A stretch of 10,296 nt of DNA from Verrucomicrobia bacterium UBA1412. Lineage in GTDB: Bacteria; Verrucomicrobiota; Verrucomicrobiia; Limisphaerales; UBA1412. Made by a program: the position numbers and the translations under genes. A model generated the notes under the pieces. That model worked only from the letters and a program-made list of their open reading frames with translations, was not told the origin of the DNA and did not search any database. Below, one piece after another: positions 1-5,410 of the stretch (position 1 is its first letter; the number at the start of each line of letters is the position of its first letter). The DNA is taken from assembly GCA_002305615.1 (NCBI GenBank), contig DBPU01000109.1, positions 2,265 through 12,560 of the forward strand. Reading direction: 5' to 3'.

Positions 1-251
1 CCGAAAAAGTCGATCCGGAGCAACTCCCCTTTTCTTTGCCCGTCACGGCGGTGGAATCTTTCACCATTTCGATGAGCGAACATGAATTGGCCGTCTTCGG
101 CTGCATGAGCTCTCAGGAGCAGCATGTCGATGAACTCATCCGTGCTTCAAAATTGCCCAGCAGCGCCGTCCAATCGGCTCTCTTCGGATTGGAACTCAAA
201 AAGCAGGTAGAGCAGCTCCCCGGAAAATTCTATCGCAAAAAAATGAAGTAG
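1..251 (+). CDS. dprA: DNA-processing protein DprA, C-terminal part (5' end outside window)
   Basis: Only the last 82 codons are in the window, read from base 3 in an open frame that enters from the left edge, so no start codon belongs here. The tail has the pattern of the DprA winged-helix domain: a stretch with HVDELIRAS followed by LPSSAVQSALFGLELKK and then VEQLPGKFYRK, which is the usual helix-turn-helix plus 'QLPGK-x-Y' ending of DprA/Smf proteins. In the family, DprA loads RecA onto incoming single-stranded DNA during natural transformation; the Rossmann-fold domain that binds DNA and RecA would lie upstream and cannot be seen. The gene is convergent with the next one, with 27 bp between the two stop codons. 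Assignment rests on the short C-terminal domain alone, but the match in pattern and order is good. Confidence 0.82.
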   Translation, partial: EKVDPEQLPFSLPVTAVESFTISMSEHELAVFGCMSSQEQHVDELIRASKLPSSAVQSALFGLELKKQVEQLPGKFYRKKMK

Positions 252-254
252 ATC

Positions 255-290
255 GGCTCCGGAACTCCGGGCAGAATTCTATTTTTTCTT
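255..290 (+). terminator. possible weak terminator after dprA
   Basis: After the dprA stop there is a short CCGG-AACT-CCGG hairpin, extendable only by a T-G wobble, followed some 15 bases later by a run of six T (282-287). The stem is short and the T run is displaced and overlaps the 3' end of the convergent gene, so this is only a weak candidate. Confidence 0.2.
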
Positions 291-743
291 AATCAGCTGC
301 CGCAGCCGCCCATAGGCCAATTGCAGCTCGGCCGATTCTTCGGGCATCCGTGCCACGAAAGCCTCGTTGCGCAAGAGCGTATTGATCGCTTTGGCAAGGC
401 TCTTGGTAAACTCCGACAGGTCAAAATAGACTTCCCGGGTCAGCTCGGTTCCCTGGAGAATACTCTCCCCCAAATTCGCCTGGCACCAACCCAGATCATC
501 CGCCCCTTCGTGCATCAGGTGGATGTAATAGTGCTCATCCATGAAGCGGAGTTTCACCGTCTTGGCGCCCCAATAGAAACTGATCAATTCATTCGTCCAC
601 CAGAGGAGAAGCACGCTGACAAAATCGCAGTAGGCATCGCCCGGGAAAGCGCCTTCATCATCTTCGATGTAGATATTTCCCATCGGCAGGGGATAATAAT
701 TCCCATCCACCTTCACACTATTTTCGTCCAGTACAACTCTCAT
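279..743 (-). CDS. hypothetical protein, 154 aa
   Basis: I do not recognise this protein. It has a soluble, acidic, aromatic-rich composition (for example YYPLPMGNIYIEDDEGAF near residues 16-33, LLLWWTNELISFYWGAK near 46-62, and MDEHYYIHLMHEG near 68-80) and a basic C-terminus ending KKK. The two W/Y-rich hydrophobic patches look like a globular core rather than membrane helices, and there is no signal peptide. The ATG start at 743 has no convincing Shine-Dalgarno at normal spacing (GTAGAG lies directly upstream, and a GGGGAG lies about 15 bases away). Its base composition matches the GC-rich backbone, unlike the restriction-modification genes upstream of it on the same strand. A plus-strand ORF covers almost the same bases, but its residue composition is arginine/histidine/isoleucine-rich and shadow-like, so the minus frame was chosen. 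Confidence 0.72.
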   Translation of the reverse strand: MRVVLDENSVKVDGNYYPLPMGNIYIEDDEGAFPGDAYCDFVSVLLLWWTNELISFYWGAKTVKLRFMDEHYYIHLMHEGADDLGWCQANLGESILQGTELTREVYFDLSEFTKSLAKAINTLLRNEAFVARMPEESAELQLAYGRLRQLIKKK

Positions 744-920
744 CTCTACAGCTGAAGCTCCCCTTCTCTATGGCTTGATACACGCATGTCGCTCGGGCAT
801 TGTCTCACGATCAGCCTGATTATCCAAAGGAAATTTCACAAAACTTTGCCCCGGTTCCTGTTTTTAAATTTCAACTCGTGACTTTGTATAAAAAGAAGTA
901 TTTTTGGAACTCAAATTACT

Positions 921-949
921 CTCAAAACAAAGATGCATTTCATGCATCT
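921..949 (-). terminator. candidate intrinsic terminator of the restriction-modification operon
   Basis: On the minus strand a perfect 7-bp stem AGATGCA / TGCATCT with a 5-base loop is followed immediately by TTGTTTTGAG. The endonuclease stop codon (TGA, 942-940) lies in the hairpin loop. The stem has only three G-C pairs, so termination may be modest. Position and T-rich tail suit the 3' end of the operon. Confidence 0.4.
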
Positions 950-1551
950 ACACCTAAAATCACCAACGGAACAGCAGGAACTCCCCTGCCTTGGCGAACT
1001 ACATTATAAATTTCTCCTTCATAGTACGCCACACCCGAACTCATCTCCGACTGAAGAGATTTTACCGGAAGAACCTCAACACCGACATCTATTTTGTCAC
1101 CCACATAAAATGCCAGATGTTTGACAAAAAGGTCATATGCTACATAAGAATATTTGCCAAATTGAATTTCTACGGCCACCCTTTCTTTTACAAAATCAGT
1201 TTGATTGTAGCTCCGAATCGCTTTTTTCCCGGCTGCCTCTATTTCCTTTTTTTGACTCTCCAAGTCCATGGAAAGAGTTTTTCGAATTAATTTCTCGTCC
1301 CCACTGACCCAATAATCTACTCTACTTTCTTCCCATCCGCATTTTGAAAATGTTTCTCTAAAAGCCCTATTGATGTCAACAGGACTATACAACATCTTAT
1401 CTTTTGTCCTTTTTTCTTTAGAAATTTTTGTATGACAGCATGTCGCATCGACAGCTTTGATAACCTTATTTAATTCATCCCAAAGTTGTTTTCTATGGAC
1501 CAAGAGAAACTCAAGACCATTCAGGTGAGAATAAGTTTCAACAATTTTCAT
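940..1551 (-). CDS. type II restriction endonuclease, BglII/BstYI family
   Basis: This 203-aa protein is expected to cleave double-stranded DNA at a specific site. Near residues 119-130 it reads DFVKERVAVEIQ, placing D119, E128 and Q130 at the D-x8-E-x-Q spacing of BglII (D84, E93, Q95, as I recall). Further landmarks are FGKYSYVAYDLFVKHLAFY (131-149), KIDVGVEVLP (153-162), EMSSG (169-173) and YNVVRQGRGVPAVPLV (182-197). From memory BstYI is also 203 aa, carries the same blocks, and depends on K133 and S172 for reading the outer bases of RGATCY; both positions are K133 and S172 here. The predicted target is therefore RGATCY rather than only AGATCT. The gene follows the methyltransferase by 9 bp on the same strand, so both probably share one mRNA. 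The ATG at 1551 has only a weak upstream AAGAG. It is AT-rich compared with the backbone. Confidence 0.92.
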   Translation of the reverse strand: MKIVETYSHLNGLEFLLVHRKQLWDELNKVIKAVDATCCHTKISKEKRTKDKMLYSPVDINRAFRETFSKCGWEESRVDYWVSGDEKLIRKTLSMDLESQKKEIEAAGKKAIRSYNQTDFVKERVAVEIQFGKYSYVAYDLFVKHLAFYVGDKIDVGVEVLPVKSLQSEMSSGVAYYEGEIYNVVRQGRGVPAVPLVILGVDA

Positions 1552-1560
1552 TTTAAGCTC

Positions 1561-2499
1561 TTAGAGTAGTGGCTGCTGAAAACAAACCTCTTCAGGATCG
1601 AATAGTTCTCCTCCTGACTCATTGATAGAGTTTGTTTTTCTTATAGTTACCGGATCATAAACGGGCTTATTCATTGGCCTTGATTTTAAACAACCGGCAA
1701 ACTCCAGATGAATTCGTTCTTCAGCCACCTTCAGGTATTTGGGAACTGTTTCAGCCCCCATTCCTTTTCTGTTGTGTCGAACCGCAGCAATAATGGAAGT
1801 ACCCACTCCCACATAAGGGTCCAGCACCCAATCACCCTTATTTGTCAGGGAGAGGACCAGTCTTTCTACAAGCTCAACCGGAAACTGGCAGGGATGAATA
1901 GTTTTTTCAACATGATTGTGTTTCACGTTAGGAATCATCCATAAATCGCCCGGGTTCTTGCCCAACGGGTTGCAAGAATATTGCCCTGCTTTAGGGCCCT
2001 TGAAGTATTTTTTACCCGGATATTTTTGAGGGACTCTCACCGGATCCAAGTTAAAAACATAATCGCTGGACTTTGTAAACCATATGATCGTTTCATACCG
2101 GCCTGAAAAACGGCGTGAACAGTGGAGGCCATGTTCAAAATGCCAGATGATCCTGTTTCTCATCTGAAGACCGTGTTGAACAAAAATGGGATAAAGGACG
2201 GAGTCCAAAGGAACAATCGCTCCATTATCTACAAAATTACCGACTTGCCAGCACAGGCTGCCCTGCGGCGCCAAAACCCTCACACACTCAGCAATTACTT
2301 TCTCCTGCTCTTCAAGATACGCCTGGAGAGAAGTCTTTTTTTCGTATTCCTTTCCAATATTGTAAGGAGGAGAAGTAACAACCAGCTGAACTGAATGATC
2401 GGGGAGCTCTCTTAGCAAGTCCGTACAGTCACCCGGATATAAAACCGCATTCTCCTGTGAAGAAAAATGGGTAGCTATTTTCGAACTTAACAACACCAT
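1561..2499 (-). CDS. beta-class DNA methyltransferase of the restriction-modification pair (probably N4-cytosine)
   Basis: This 312-aa AdoMet-dependent enzyme should methylate and protect the sites cut by the adjacent endonuclease. The catalytic motif IV TSPPY is at residues 42-46, near the N-terminus, and the AdoMet-binding motif DPYVGVGTS is at 227-235, preceded by HPCQFPVELVERL (202-214). This order (IV before I) defines the beta class. SPPY rather than DPPY favours N4-cytosine methylation, as I recall for the BglII methyltransferase, although some SPPY enzymes modify adenine. The middle (about 100-195) should hold target recognition. After about residue 270 the tail is polar and not recognisable. 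Length is normal for the class. The ATG at 2499 lies just downstream of a strong promoter; GTG and TTG are the next two codons, so the start could be slightly further in. No controller-protein gene is seen beside it. Confidence 0.92.
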   Translation of the reverse strand: MVLLSSKIATHFSSQENAVLYPGDCTDLLRELPDHSVQLVVTSPPYNIGKEYEKKTSLQAYLEEQEKVIAECVRVLAPQGSLCWQVGNFVDNGAIVPLDSVLYPIFVQHGLQMRNRIIWHFEHGLHCSRRFSGRYETIIWFTKSSDYVFNLDPVRVPQKYPGKKYFKGPKAGQYSCNPLGKNPGDLWMIPNVKHNHVEKTIHPCQFPVELVERLVLSLTNKGDWVLDPYVGVGTSIIAAVRHNRKGMGAETVPKYLKVAEERIHLEFAGCLKSRPMNKPVYDPVTIRKTNSINESGGELFDPEEVCFQQPLL

Positions 2500-2503
2500 G
2501 GAT

Positions 2504-2531
2504 ATTATAGCCTTTTAAAAAAATCAGTCAA
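2504..2531 (-). promoter_or_regulatory. sigma70-type promoter of the methyltransferase, predicted leaderless
   Basis: On the minus strand TTGACT (2531-2526) and TATAAT (2509-2504) are separated by 16 bases, matching consensus at 5/6 and 6/6. The -10 box ends only four bases before the ATG (2499), so transcription should begin at or within the first codons. An AAAAGG (2516-2511) lies in the spacer and could act as a ribosome-binding site only for a transcript starting further upstream, for instance read-through from the flavoprotein gene. Confidence 0.7.
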
Positions 2532-2563
2532 CAGACGGCAGGTTAATAAAATGAAAATCGCAC

Positions 2564-3178
2564 TCAAGTCACCGTGGGCGGCAAGGGATAAGGCGTCGGA
2601 GCGGACTTGACCCGCTCGCCCAGCCAATGGATCGCCTGGCCCAGATGGCGCATATTGGCCATGGCTTCCTGATCCTCCTTCACCTCTTCGGGCAATCTGC
2701 CCACGCCGAAATTCCAGTAGGATGAACCGGGCACGATCATCCCCAGGCAAAGGAAAAAATGATTCAGGTTATCAAAAACATTAATGGCACCCCCGCGACG
2801 TTGTGCCACGACGGCCGCGCCGATCTTCCCGCGCAGAAGCTCTTTATTCACCGAATAAGAGGCCAGCCCCAGCCGGTCGATGAAGGCCTTGATCTCAGAG
2901 GCGATCGTCCCGAAATACGAAGGCGACCCCAGAAGAATGGCGTCCGCCTTCTCAGCCTTTGCGATCCACTCATTGACCGGGTCGCTCGTGATGACGCAGC
3001 GGGCATTGGCATTCTTGAAACAGCGGTAACATGCCTTGCAGCCTCTTACGGGCACACCCCCTACCTGCACGAGCTCGGTTTCCCAGCCCGCCCCGGACAA
3101 CACTTCGAGCACCGTCTTCAGCATAAAAGCGGTGTTCCCGTTCTGCCTTGGGCTTCCGTTAAAAGCGACAACCTTCAT
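2564..3178 (-). CDS. flavodoxin-fold NAD(P)H:FMN reductase / iron-sulfur-flavoprotein-like protein
   Basis: From the chosen ATG this is a 204-aa cytoplasmic protein. It opens with MKVVAFNGSPRQNGNT, the FMN-phosphate loop (GSPRxxGNT, residues 8-16), and has GSPSYFG at 84-90, the second FMN-contacting loop, followed by FIDRLG. Between them lies a cysteine cluster, C47-x2-C50-x2-C53-x7-C61, which fits the compact CX2CX2CX4-7C motif described for archaeal iron-sulfur flavoproteins. A 4Fe-4S cluster beside FMN is therefore possible; otherwise it is a plain quinone or FMN reductase. A GTG six codons upstream (3196) is possible, but the family begins at the first beta strand, so the ATG is preferred; neither has a clear Shine-Dalgarno. 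The C-terminal APTPYPLPPTVT looks non-conserved. The panB stop is 33 bp upstream, suggesting cotranscription. Confidence 0.85.
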   Translation of the reverse strand: MKVVAFNGSPRQNGNTAFMLKTVLEVLSGAGWETELVQVGGVPVRGCKACYRCFKNANARCVITSDPVNEWIAKAEKADAILLGSPSYFGTIASEIKAFIDRLGLASYSVNKELLRGKIGAAVVAQRRGGAINVFDNLNHFFLCLGMIVPGSSYWNFGVGRLPEEVKEDQEAMANMRHLGQAIHWLGERVKSAPTPYPLPPTVT

Positions 3179-3211
3179 GGAGACGCATCGTCTCACTCGA
3201 AGTTTCTCTTG

Positions 3212-4009
3212 TCAAGATTGTTTCAGGCTTGCCACCCAGTCCTGCACCGCGCGGCGTATGTCGGCCCCGGTCTGAAGCGCCGGCTTTACGTGCCGTGGCG
3301 TAAACCAGGGGAACGCTCCCGTCAGGTCATGCGTGACCAGTACCTGTCCGTCACAAGCTGTGCCCGAACCGATCCCGATGGTCGGTATTTTCAGCGCCGC
3401 CGTGATCTTGGGAGTAAAATCTTTCTGGACCAATTCCAGCACGATCGCCATGACTCCAGCCTTCTCCAGTGCCAGCGCGTCTTCCATCAAGACCGCCTGT
3501 TCGGCCTCGACTTTGCCCTTAATCCGGTAACCGCCTTCCACGAGAATCTGCTGCGGCAGCATCCCGAGATGCCCGCAAATGGGAACCCCCTTTTCCAAAA
3601 CCGCCTCCACCTGCGGCAGAATCGCCCGGCCGCCTTCGAGCTTCACGCATTGGGCACCAGCCTCCACCAGCCGCCGCGCGTTCCGGAGCGCTTCTTCGGG
3701 CGTTTCATAGCTCCGGTAGGGCATATCGGCTATGAGCAAACCTTTGGGATGGGCCCGGGCCACCGCCCCGACGTGATGGACCATGTGCTCCATCGTGACG
3801 TGAGTGGTATCCGGGAAACCCAGCACCACGTTGCCAAGAGAATCGCCGACCAGCAGAATGTCCACACCGGCTTCATCAAGCAGGCGGGCCATGGGGTAAT
3901 CATAAGCCGTCAGAGCGGAGATTTTCTCTCCCCTCTTTTTCATATTCAGAATTTTTTCCACCGCAGCCCGAGCACCCTCGGGCTCCTCTTTATCAGATTT
4001 CAAGACCAT
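3212..4009 (-). CDS. panB: 3-methyl-2-oxobutanoate (ketopantoate) hydroxymethyltransferase
   Basis: PanB transfers a hydroxymethyl group from 5,10-methylene-tetrahydrofolate to 2-oxoisovalerate, giving ketopantoate, the first committed step toward pantothenate and coenzyme A. The 265-aa sequence has the family landmarks in order: LTAYDYP (33-39), VGDSLGNV (54-61, metal ligand D56), DMPYRSY (95-101, metal ligand D95), KLEGG (123-127, with K123 and E125), CGHLGMLPQ (145-153), E192 in LELV, IGIGSG (211-216) and DGQVLV (220-225). With an offset of 11 these coincide with E. coli D45, D84, K112, E114 and E181 as I recall them, so it should be active. The first 20 or so residues are an acidic extension before the conserved core; there is no clear Shine-Dalgarno before the ATG, and a later start is possible. 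panC and panD are not in the window. It lies 87 bp downstream of the HIT gene, same strand. Confidence 0.96.
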   Translation of the reverse strand: MVLKSDKEEPEGARAAVEKILNMKKRGEKISALTAYDYPMARLLDEAGVDILLVGDSLGNVVLGFPDTTHVTMEHMVHHVGAVARAHPKGLLIADMPYRSYETPEEALRNARRLVEAGAQCVKLEGGRAILPQVEAVLEKGVPICGHLGMLPQQILVEGGYRIKGKVEAEQAVLMEDALALEKAGVMAIVLELVQKDFTPKITAALKIPTIGIGSGTACDGQVLVTHDLTGAFPWFTPRHVKPALQTGADIRRAVQDWVASLKQS

Positions 4010-4096
4010 GATGTTTTTTCTACGCAGAAAGGCCCACGTCTCAGAACGAGCCGGGCCGATTCATAAAAGGATGAAAGGTTGGGGACTCCCGTCCGA

Positions 4097-4441
4097 CTAG
4101 CCCGGAGGCCAGCCCAGAGGACGCCCACCCAAAATATGGCAATGCAGATGCGGCACGGTCTCTCCTCCATCCGCACCGTTATTGATCACCAGCCGGTAAC
4201 CATTTTCCGCCAGACCCAACTGACGCGCCACCTGTGCCGCCGCCAGAAGCAAATTGCCCAGCAGCTCGCGGTCGCTCCTCTGCGCCTCGTCCACACGGGC
4301 AACCACCCGTTTGGGGACGAGCAGGACATGGACCGGCGCCTGCGGGTTGATATCCCGGAAAGCCAGCAGCTCCTCATTCTCAAACACGATATCAGCCGGG
4401 ATTTCCCTGGATATGATCCTTTCAAAAAGAGTCTTGCTCAT
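4097..4441 (-). CDS. hinT: HIT family protein (HinT-like purine nucleoside phosphoramidase)
   Basis: This 114-aa cytoplasmic protein has the size and pattern of HINT-branch histidine-triad proteins, which hydrolyse adenosine 5'-phosphoramidates and aminoacyl adenylates as homodimers. It opens with KTLFERIISREIPADIVF, followed by LAFRDINPQAPVHVLLVPK (26-44), YRLVINNG (82-89) and the triad block PHLHCHILGGR (97-107) with H98, H100 and the nucleophile H102. It ends LGWPPG, close to the usual HinT C-terminus. The start ATG (4441) lies 8 bp after the stop of the 171-aa gene, so the two are probably cotranscribed and translated in tandem; no good Shine-Dalgarno precedes it. A plus-strand ORF on the same bases is a shadow. 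The true cellular substrate cannot be read from the sequence. Confidence 0.94.
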   Translation of the reverse strand: MSKTLFERIISREIPADIVFENEELLAFRDINPQAPVHVLLVPKRVVARVDEAQRSDRELLGNLLLAAAQVARQLGLAENGYRLVINNGADGGETVPHLHCHILGGRPLGWPPG

Positions 4442-4449
4442 AACTTTTT

Positions 4450-4965
4450 CTATTCAATGACTAAAATTTTTTCTAACCGGTCCGAGCTCTGCGCATAGCT
4501 CCGGATGAAGGCCACCACGGAATCGGCGAAACCGCGGGCGCGCTTGCTCCAGCGCTGACGCTGCGTGCAGGAAAGCGTGCAGCCGCGTATCCCCTTCACG
4601 AAAATAAGGTCCGCTTTCGTGTTTTCCAGTGAAAGAAGGACCTCCCTCAGCTTCTGGAAAAAAGCCAGCTCGCCATATTGGAATTCTGCCGGGATCAATT
4701 CCTCCAGGTCCACATGCCGAATCAGTTTGCCGGGCTGCGAGATCAATGCCGATGAAACCATCTGCGCCAACTCCCCGAGCCTCAGCCGCCCCAGGTAATC
4801 CTCACGGTTGACGTAGGTGAAAACCGCCTCCACAGCACCCCGAAAGTAATCCGGGTCCACCCGCTCCATCTCCAGCATCTCCGGCGTGATATCCTCCGGA
4901 AAGCATGGCCTGAGCTCTCCGGAAGGATACTCCACCAAAACGCATTCAGAGTTTAAAGCGATCAT
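4450..4965 (-). CDS. hypothetical protein, 171 aa, first gene of the HIT/panB run
   Basis: I do not recognise a family. The protein appears soluble and mixed alpha/beta: an acidic N-terminal half with LVEYPSGELRPCFPEDITPEMLEMERVD split over residues 10-37, a helical middle containing LGELAQMVSSAL, FFQKLREVLLSLENTKADLIFVKGIRG near 103-127, then a CTLSCTQRQRWSKRARG stretch (128-144) and a helical C-terminus ending KILVIE. The two cysteines three residues apart (CTLSC) are notable but alone do not make a metal site. An AGAGG sits five bases before the ATG (4975-4971), a good Shine-Dalgarno supporting this start. It heads a run of minus-strand genes (HIT, panB, flavoprotein), so the promoter of that run should lie in the divergent region to its right. 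Base composition matches the backbone. Confidence 0.72.
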   Translation of the reverse strand: MIALNSECVLVEYPSGELRPCFPEDITPEMLEMERVDPDYFRGAVEAVFTYVNREDYLGRLRLGELAQMVSSALISQPGKLIRHVDLEELIPAEFQYGELAFFQKLREVLLSLENTKADLIFVKGIRGCTLSCTQRQRWSKRARGFADSVVAFIRSYAQSSDRLEKILVIE

Positions 4966-5251
4966 GATTGCCTCTACGCCGGGTTCACCGTCTCTTCGCG
5001 GCCGGGTACGCCGCGCACGAATACACCCTCAAGAGACTATGTAGCACAAATGCCGCAGAAGTAAAACGCCAAAATCCGGTTCGAGGCCCCCAGTGAATCC
5101 GGATCACCCCGAAAAATAGAGCTCTCCGGACGTTATACCCCACCTCTCCGGAGACATTTCAGAATAATACGCATAACCGAAATAAATAATTCGGATTTTA
5201 TATTGCAAAAACGAAACACTTGAGTCATAAATTGTCCAATTGAAATTTTTC
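4966..5251. other. divergent intergenic region with repeats and candidate promoters
   Basis: No convincing gene is visible here. The left part is GC-rich and the right part, from about 5160, is AT-rich, so a composition boundary falls inside the region. CTCTCCGGA occurs at 5122-5130 and again at 5144-5152, 22 bp apart; the second copy lies within the palindrome TCTCCGGAGA. A short inverted repeat CCGAA/TTCGG with an 8-base spacer occupies 5178-5195. The promoters for the minus-strand housekeeping run and for the plus-strand paralogue array must both lie here. Confidence 0.6.
5203..5231 (+). promoter_or_regulatory. candidate promoter for the paralogue array
   Basis: TTGCAA (5203-5208) and CATAAA (5226-5231) are separated by 17 bases, each matching the sigma70 consensus at 4/6 positions. 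Transcription would begin near 5238, just ahead of the small ORF at 5252. In such AT-rich DNA a match of this strength can occur by chance. Confidence 0.3.
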
Positions 5252-5410
5252 ATGAATGCTACCGCAGATGATTCGGGCCTGAATATCTTAACTGGAAAAA
5301 AATATCAGGTATTCACGAAGGAGAAATCCGATTGTTGCAGTCTGATCTTTCCCGGACTCTTGCTGCCGGTGGGGTTTCTGATTTTCAGGATAAAACTTAC
5401 AAGTAGATGA
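5252..5410 (+). CDS. 52-aa ORF resembling the C-terminal tail of the paralogue family; possible remnant gene
   Basis: This short ORF, ATG to TGA, encodes a polar N-terminal half and then a hydrophobic segment with a basic tail, LLLPVGFLIFRIKLTSR. Aligned without gaps to the end of the first and second paralogues (ILAPLGFFVIRRWRKQG), it keeps the P-x-G-F pattern and the arginine at the same distance from the C-terminus. Its TGA overlaps the ATG of the first paralogue as ATGA, as at the other junctions, and the bases ACAAG, two extra bases, then GATGAA match ACAAGGATGAA there. It may be the degraded end of a lost upstream paralogue, or a small membrane protein translationally coupled to the array. 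No Shine-Dalgarno precedes its ATG, and the reading frame closes at a TAA (5228), 24 bases upstream of the ATG. Confidence 0.4.
   Translation: MNATADDSGLNILTGKKYQVFTKEKSDCCSLIFPGLLLPVGFLIFRIKLTSR

Noticed and set aside
321..755. Plus-strand open frame of 144 codons opposite the 154-aa gene
   Set aside because: Composition is shadow-like and there is no family motif; the minus-strand frame gives a more natural globular protein.
800..1009. Plus-strand frame of 69 codons between the 154-aa gene and the endonuclease
   Set aside because: TTG start with no ribosome-binding site, overlaps the 3' end of the endonuclease gene, no recognisable pattern.
4031..4057. Terminator between the HIT gene and panB (GGCCC/GGGCC inverted repeat)
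   Set aside because: Only a 5-bp stem with a long loop and a broken T tract (TTTCTGCG); not strong enough to call.
2759..4066. Plus-strand open frame of 435 codons across the flavoprotein and panB genes
   Set aside because: It lies antisense to two genes with clear family motifs; its Arg/His/Gln-rich composition is typical of an antisense shadow in GC-rich DNA.
4079..4498. Plus-strand open frame of 139 codons over the HIT gene
   Set aside because: Fully antisense to a protein with an intact histidine triad.
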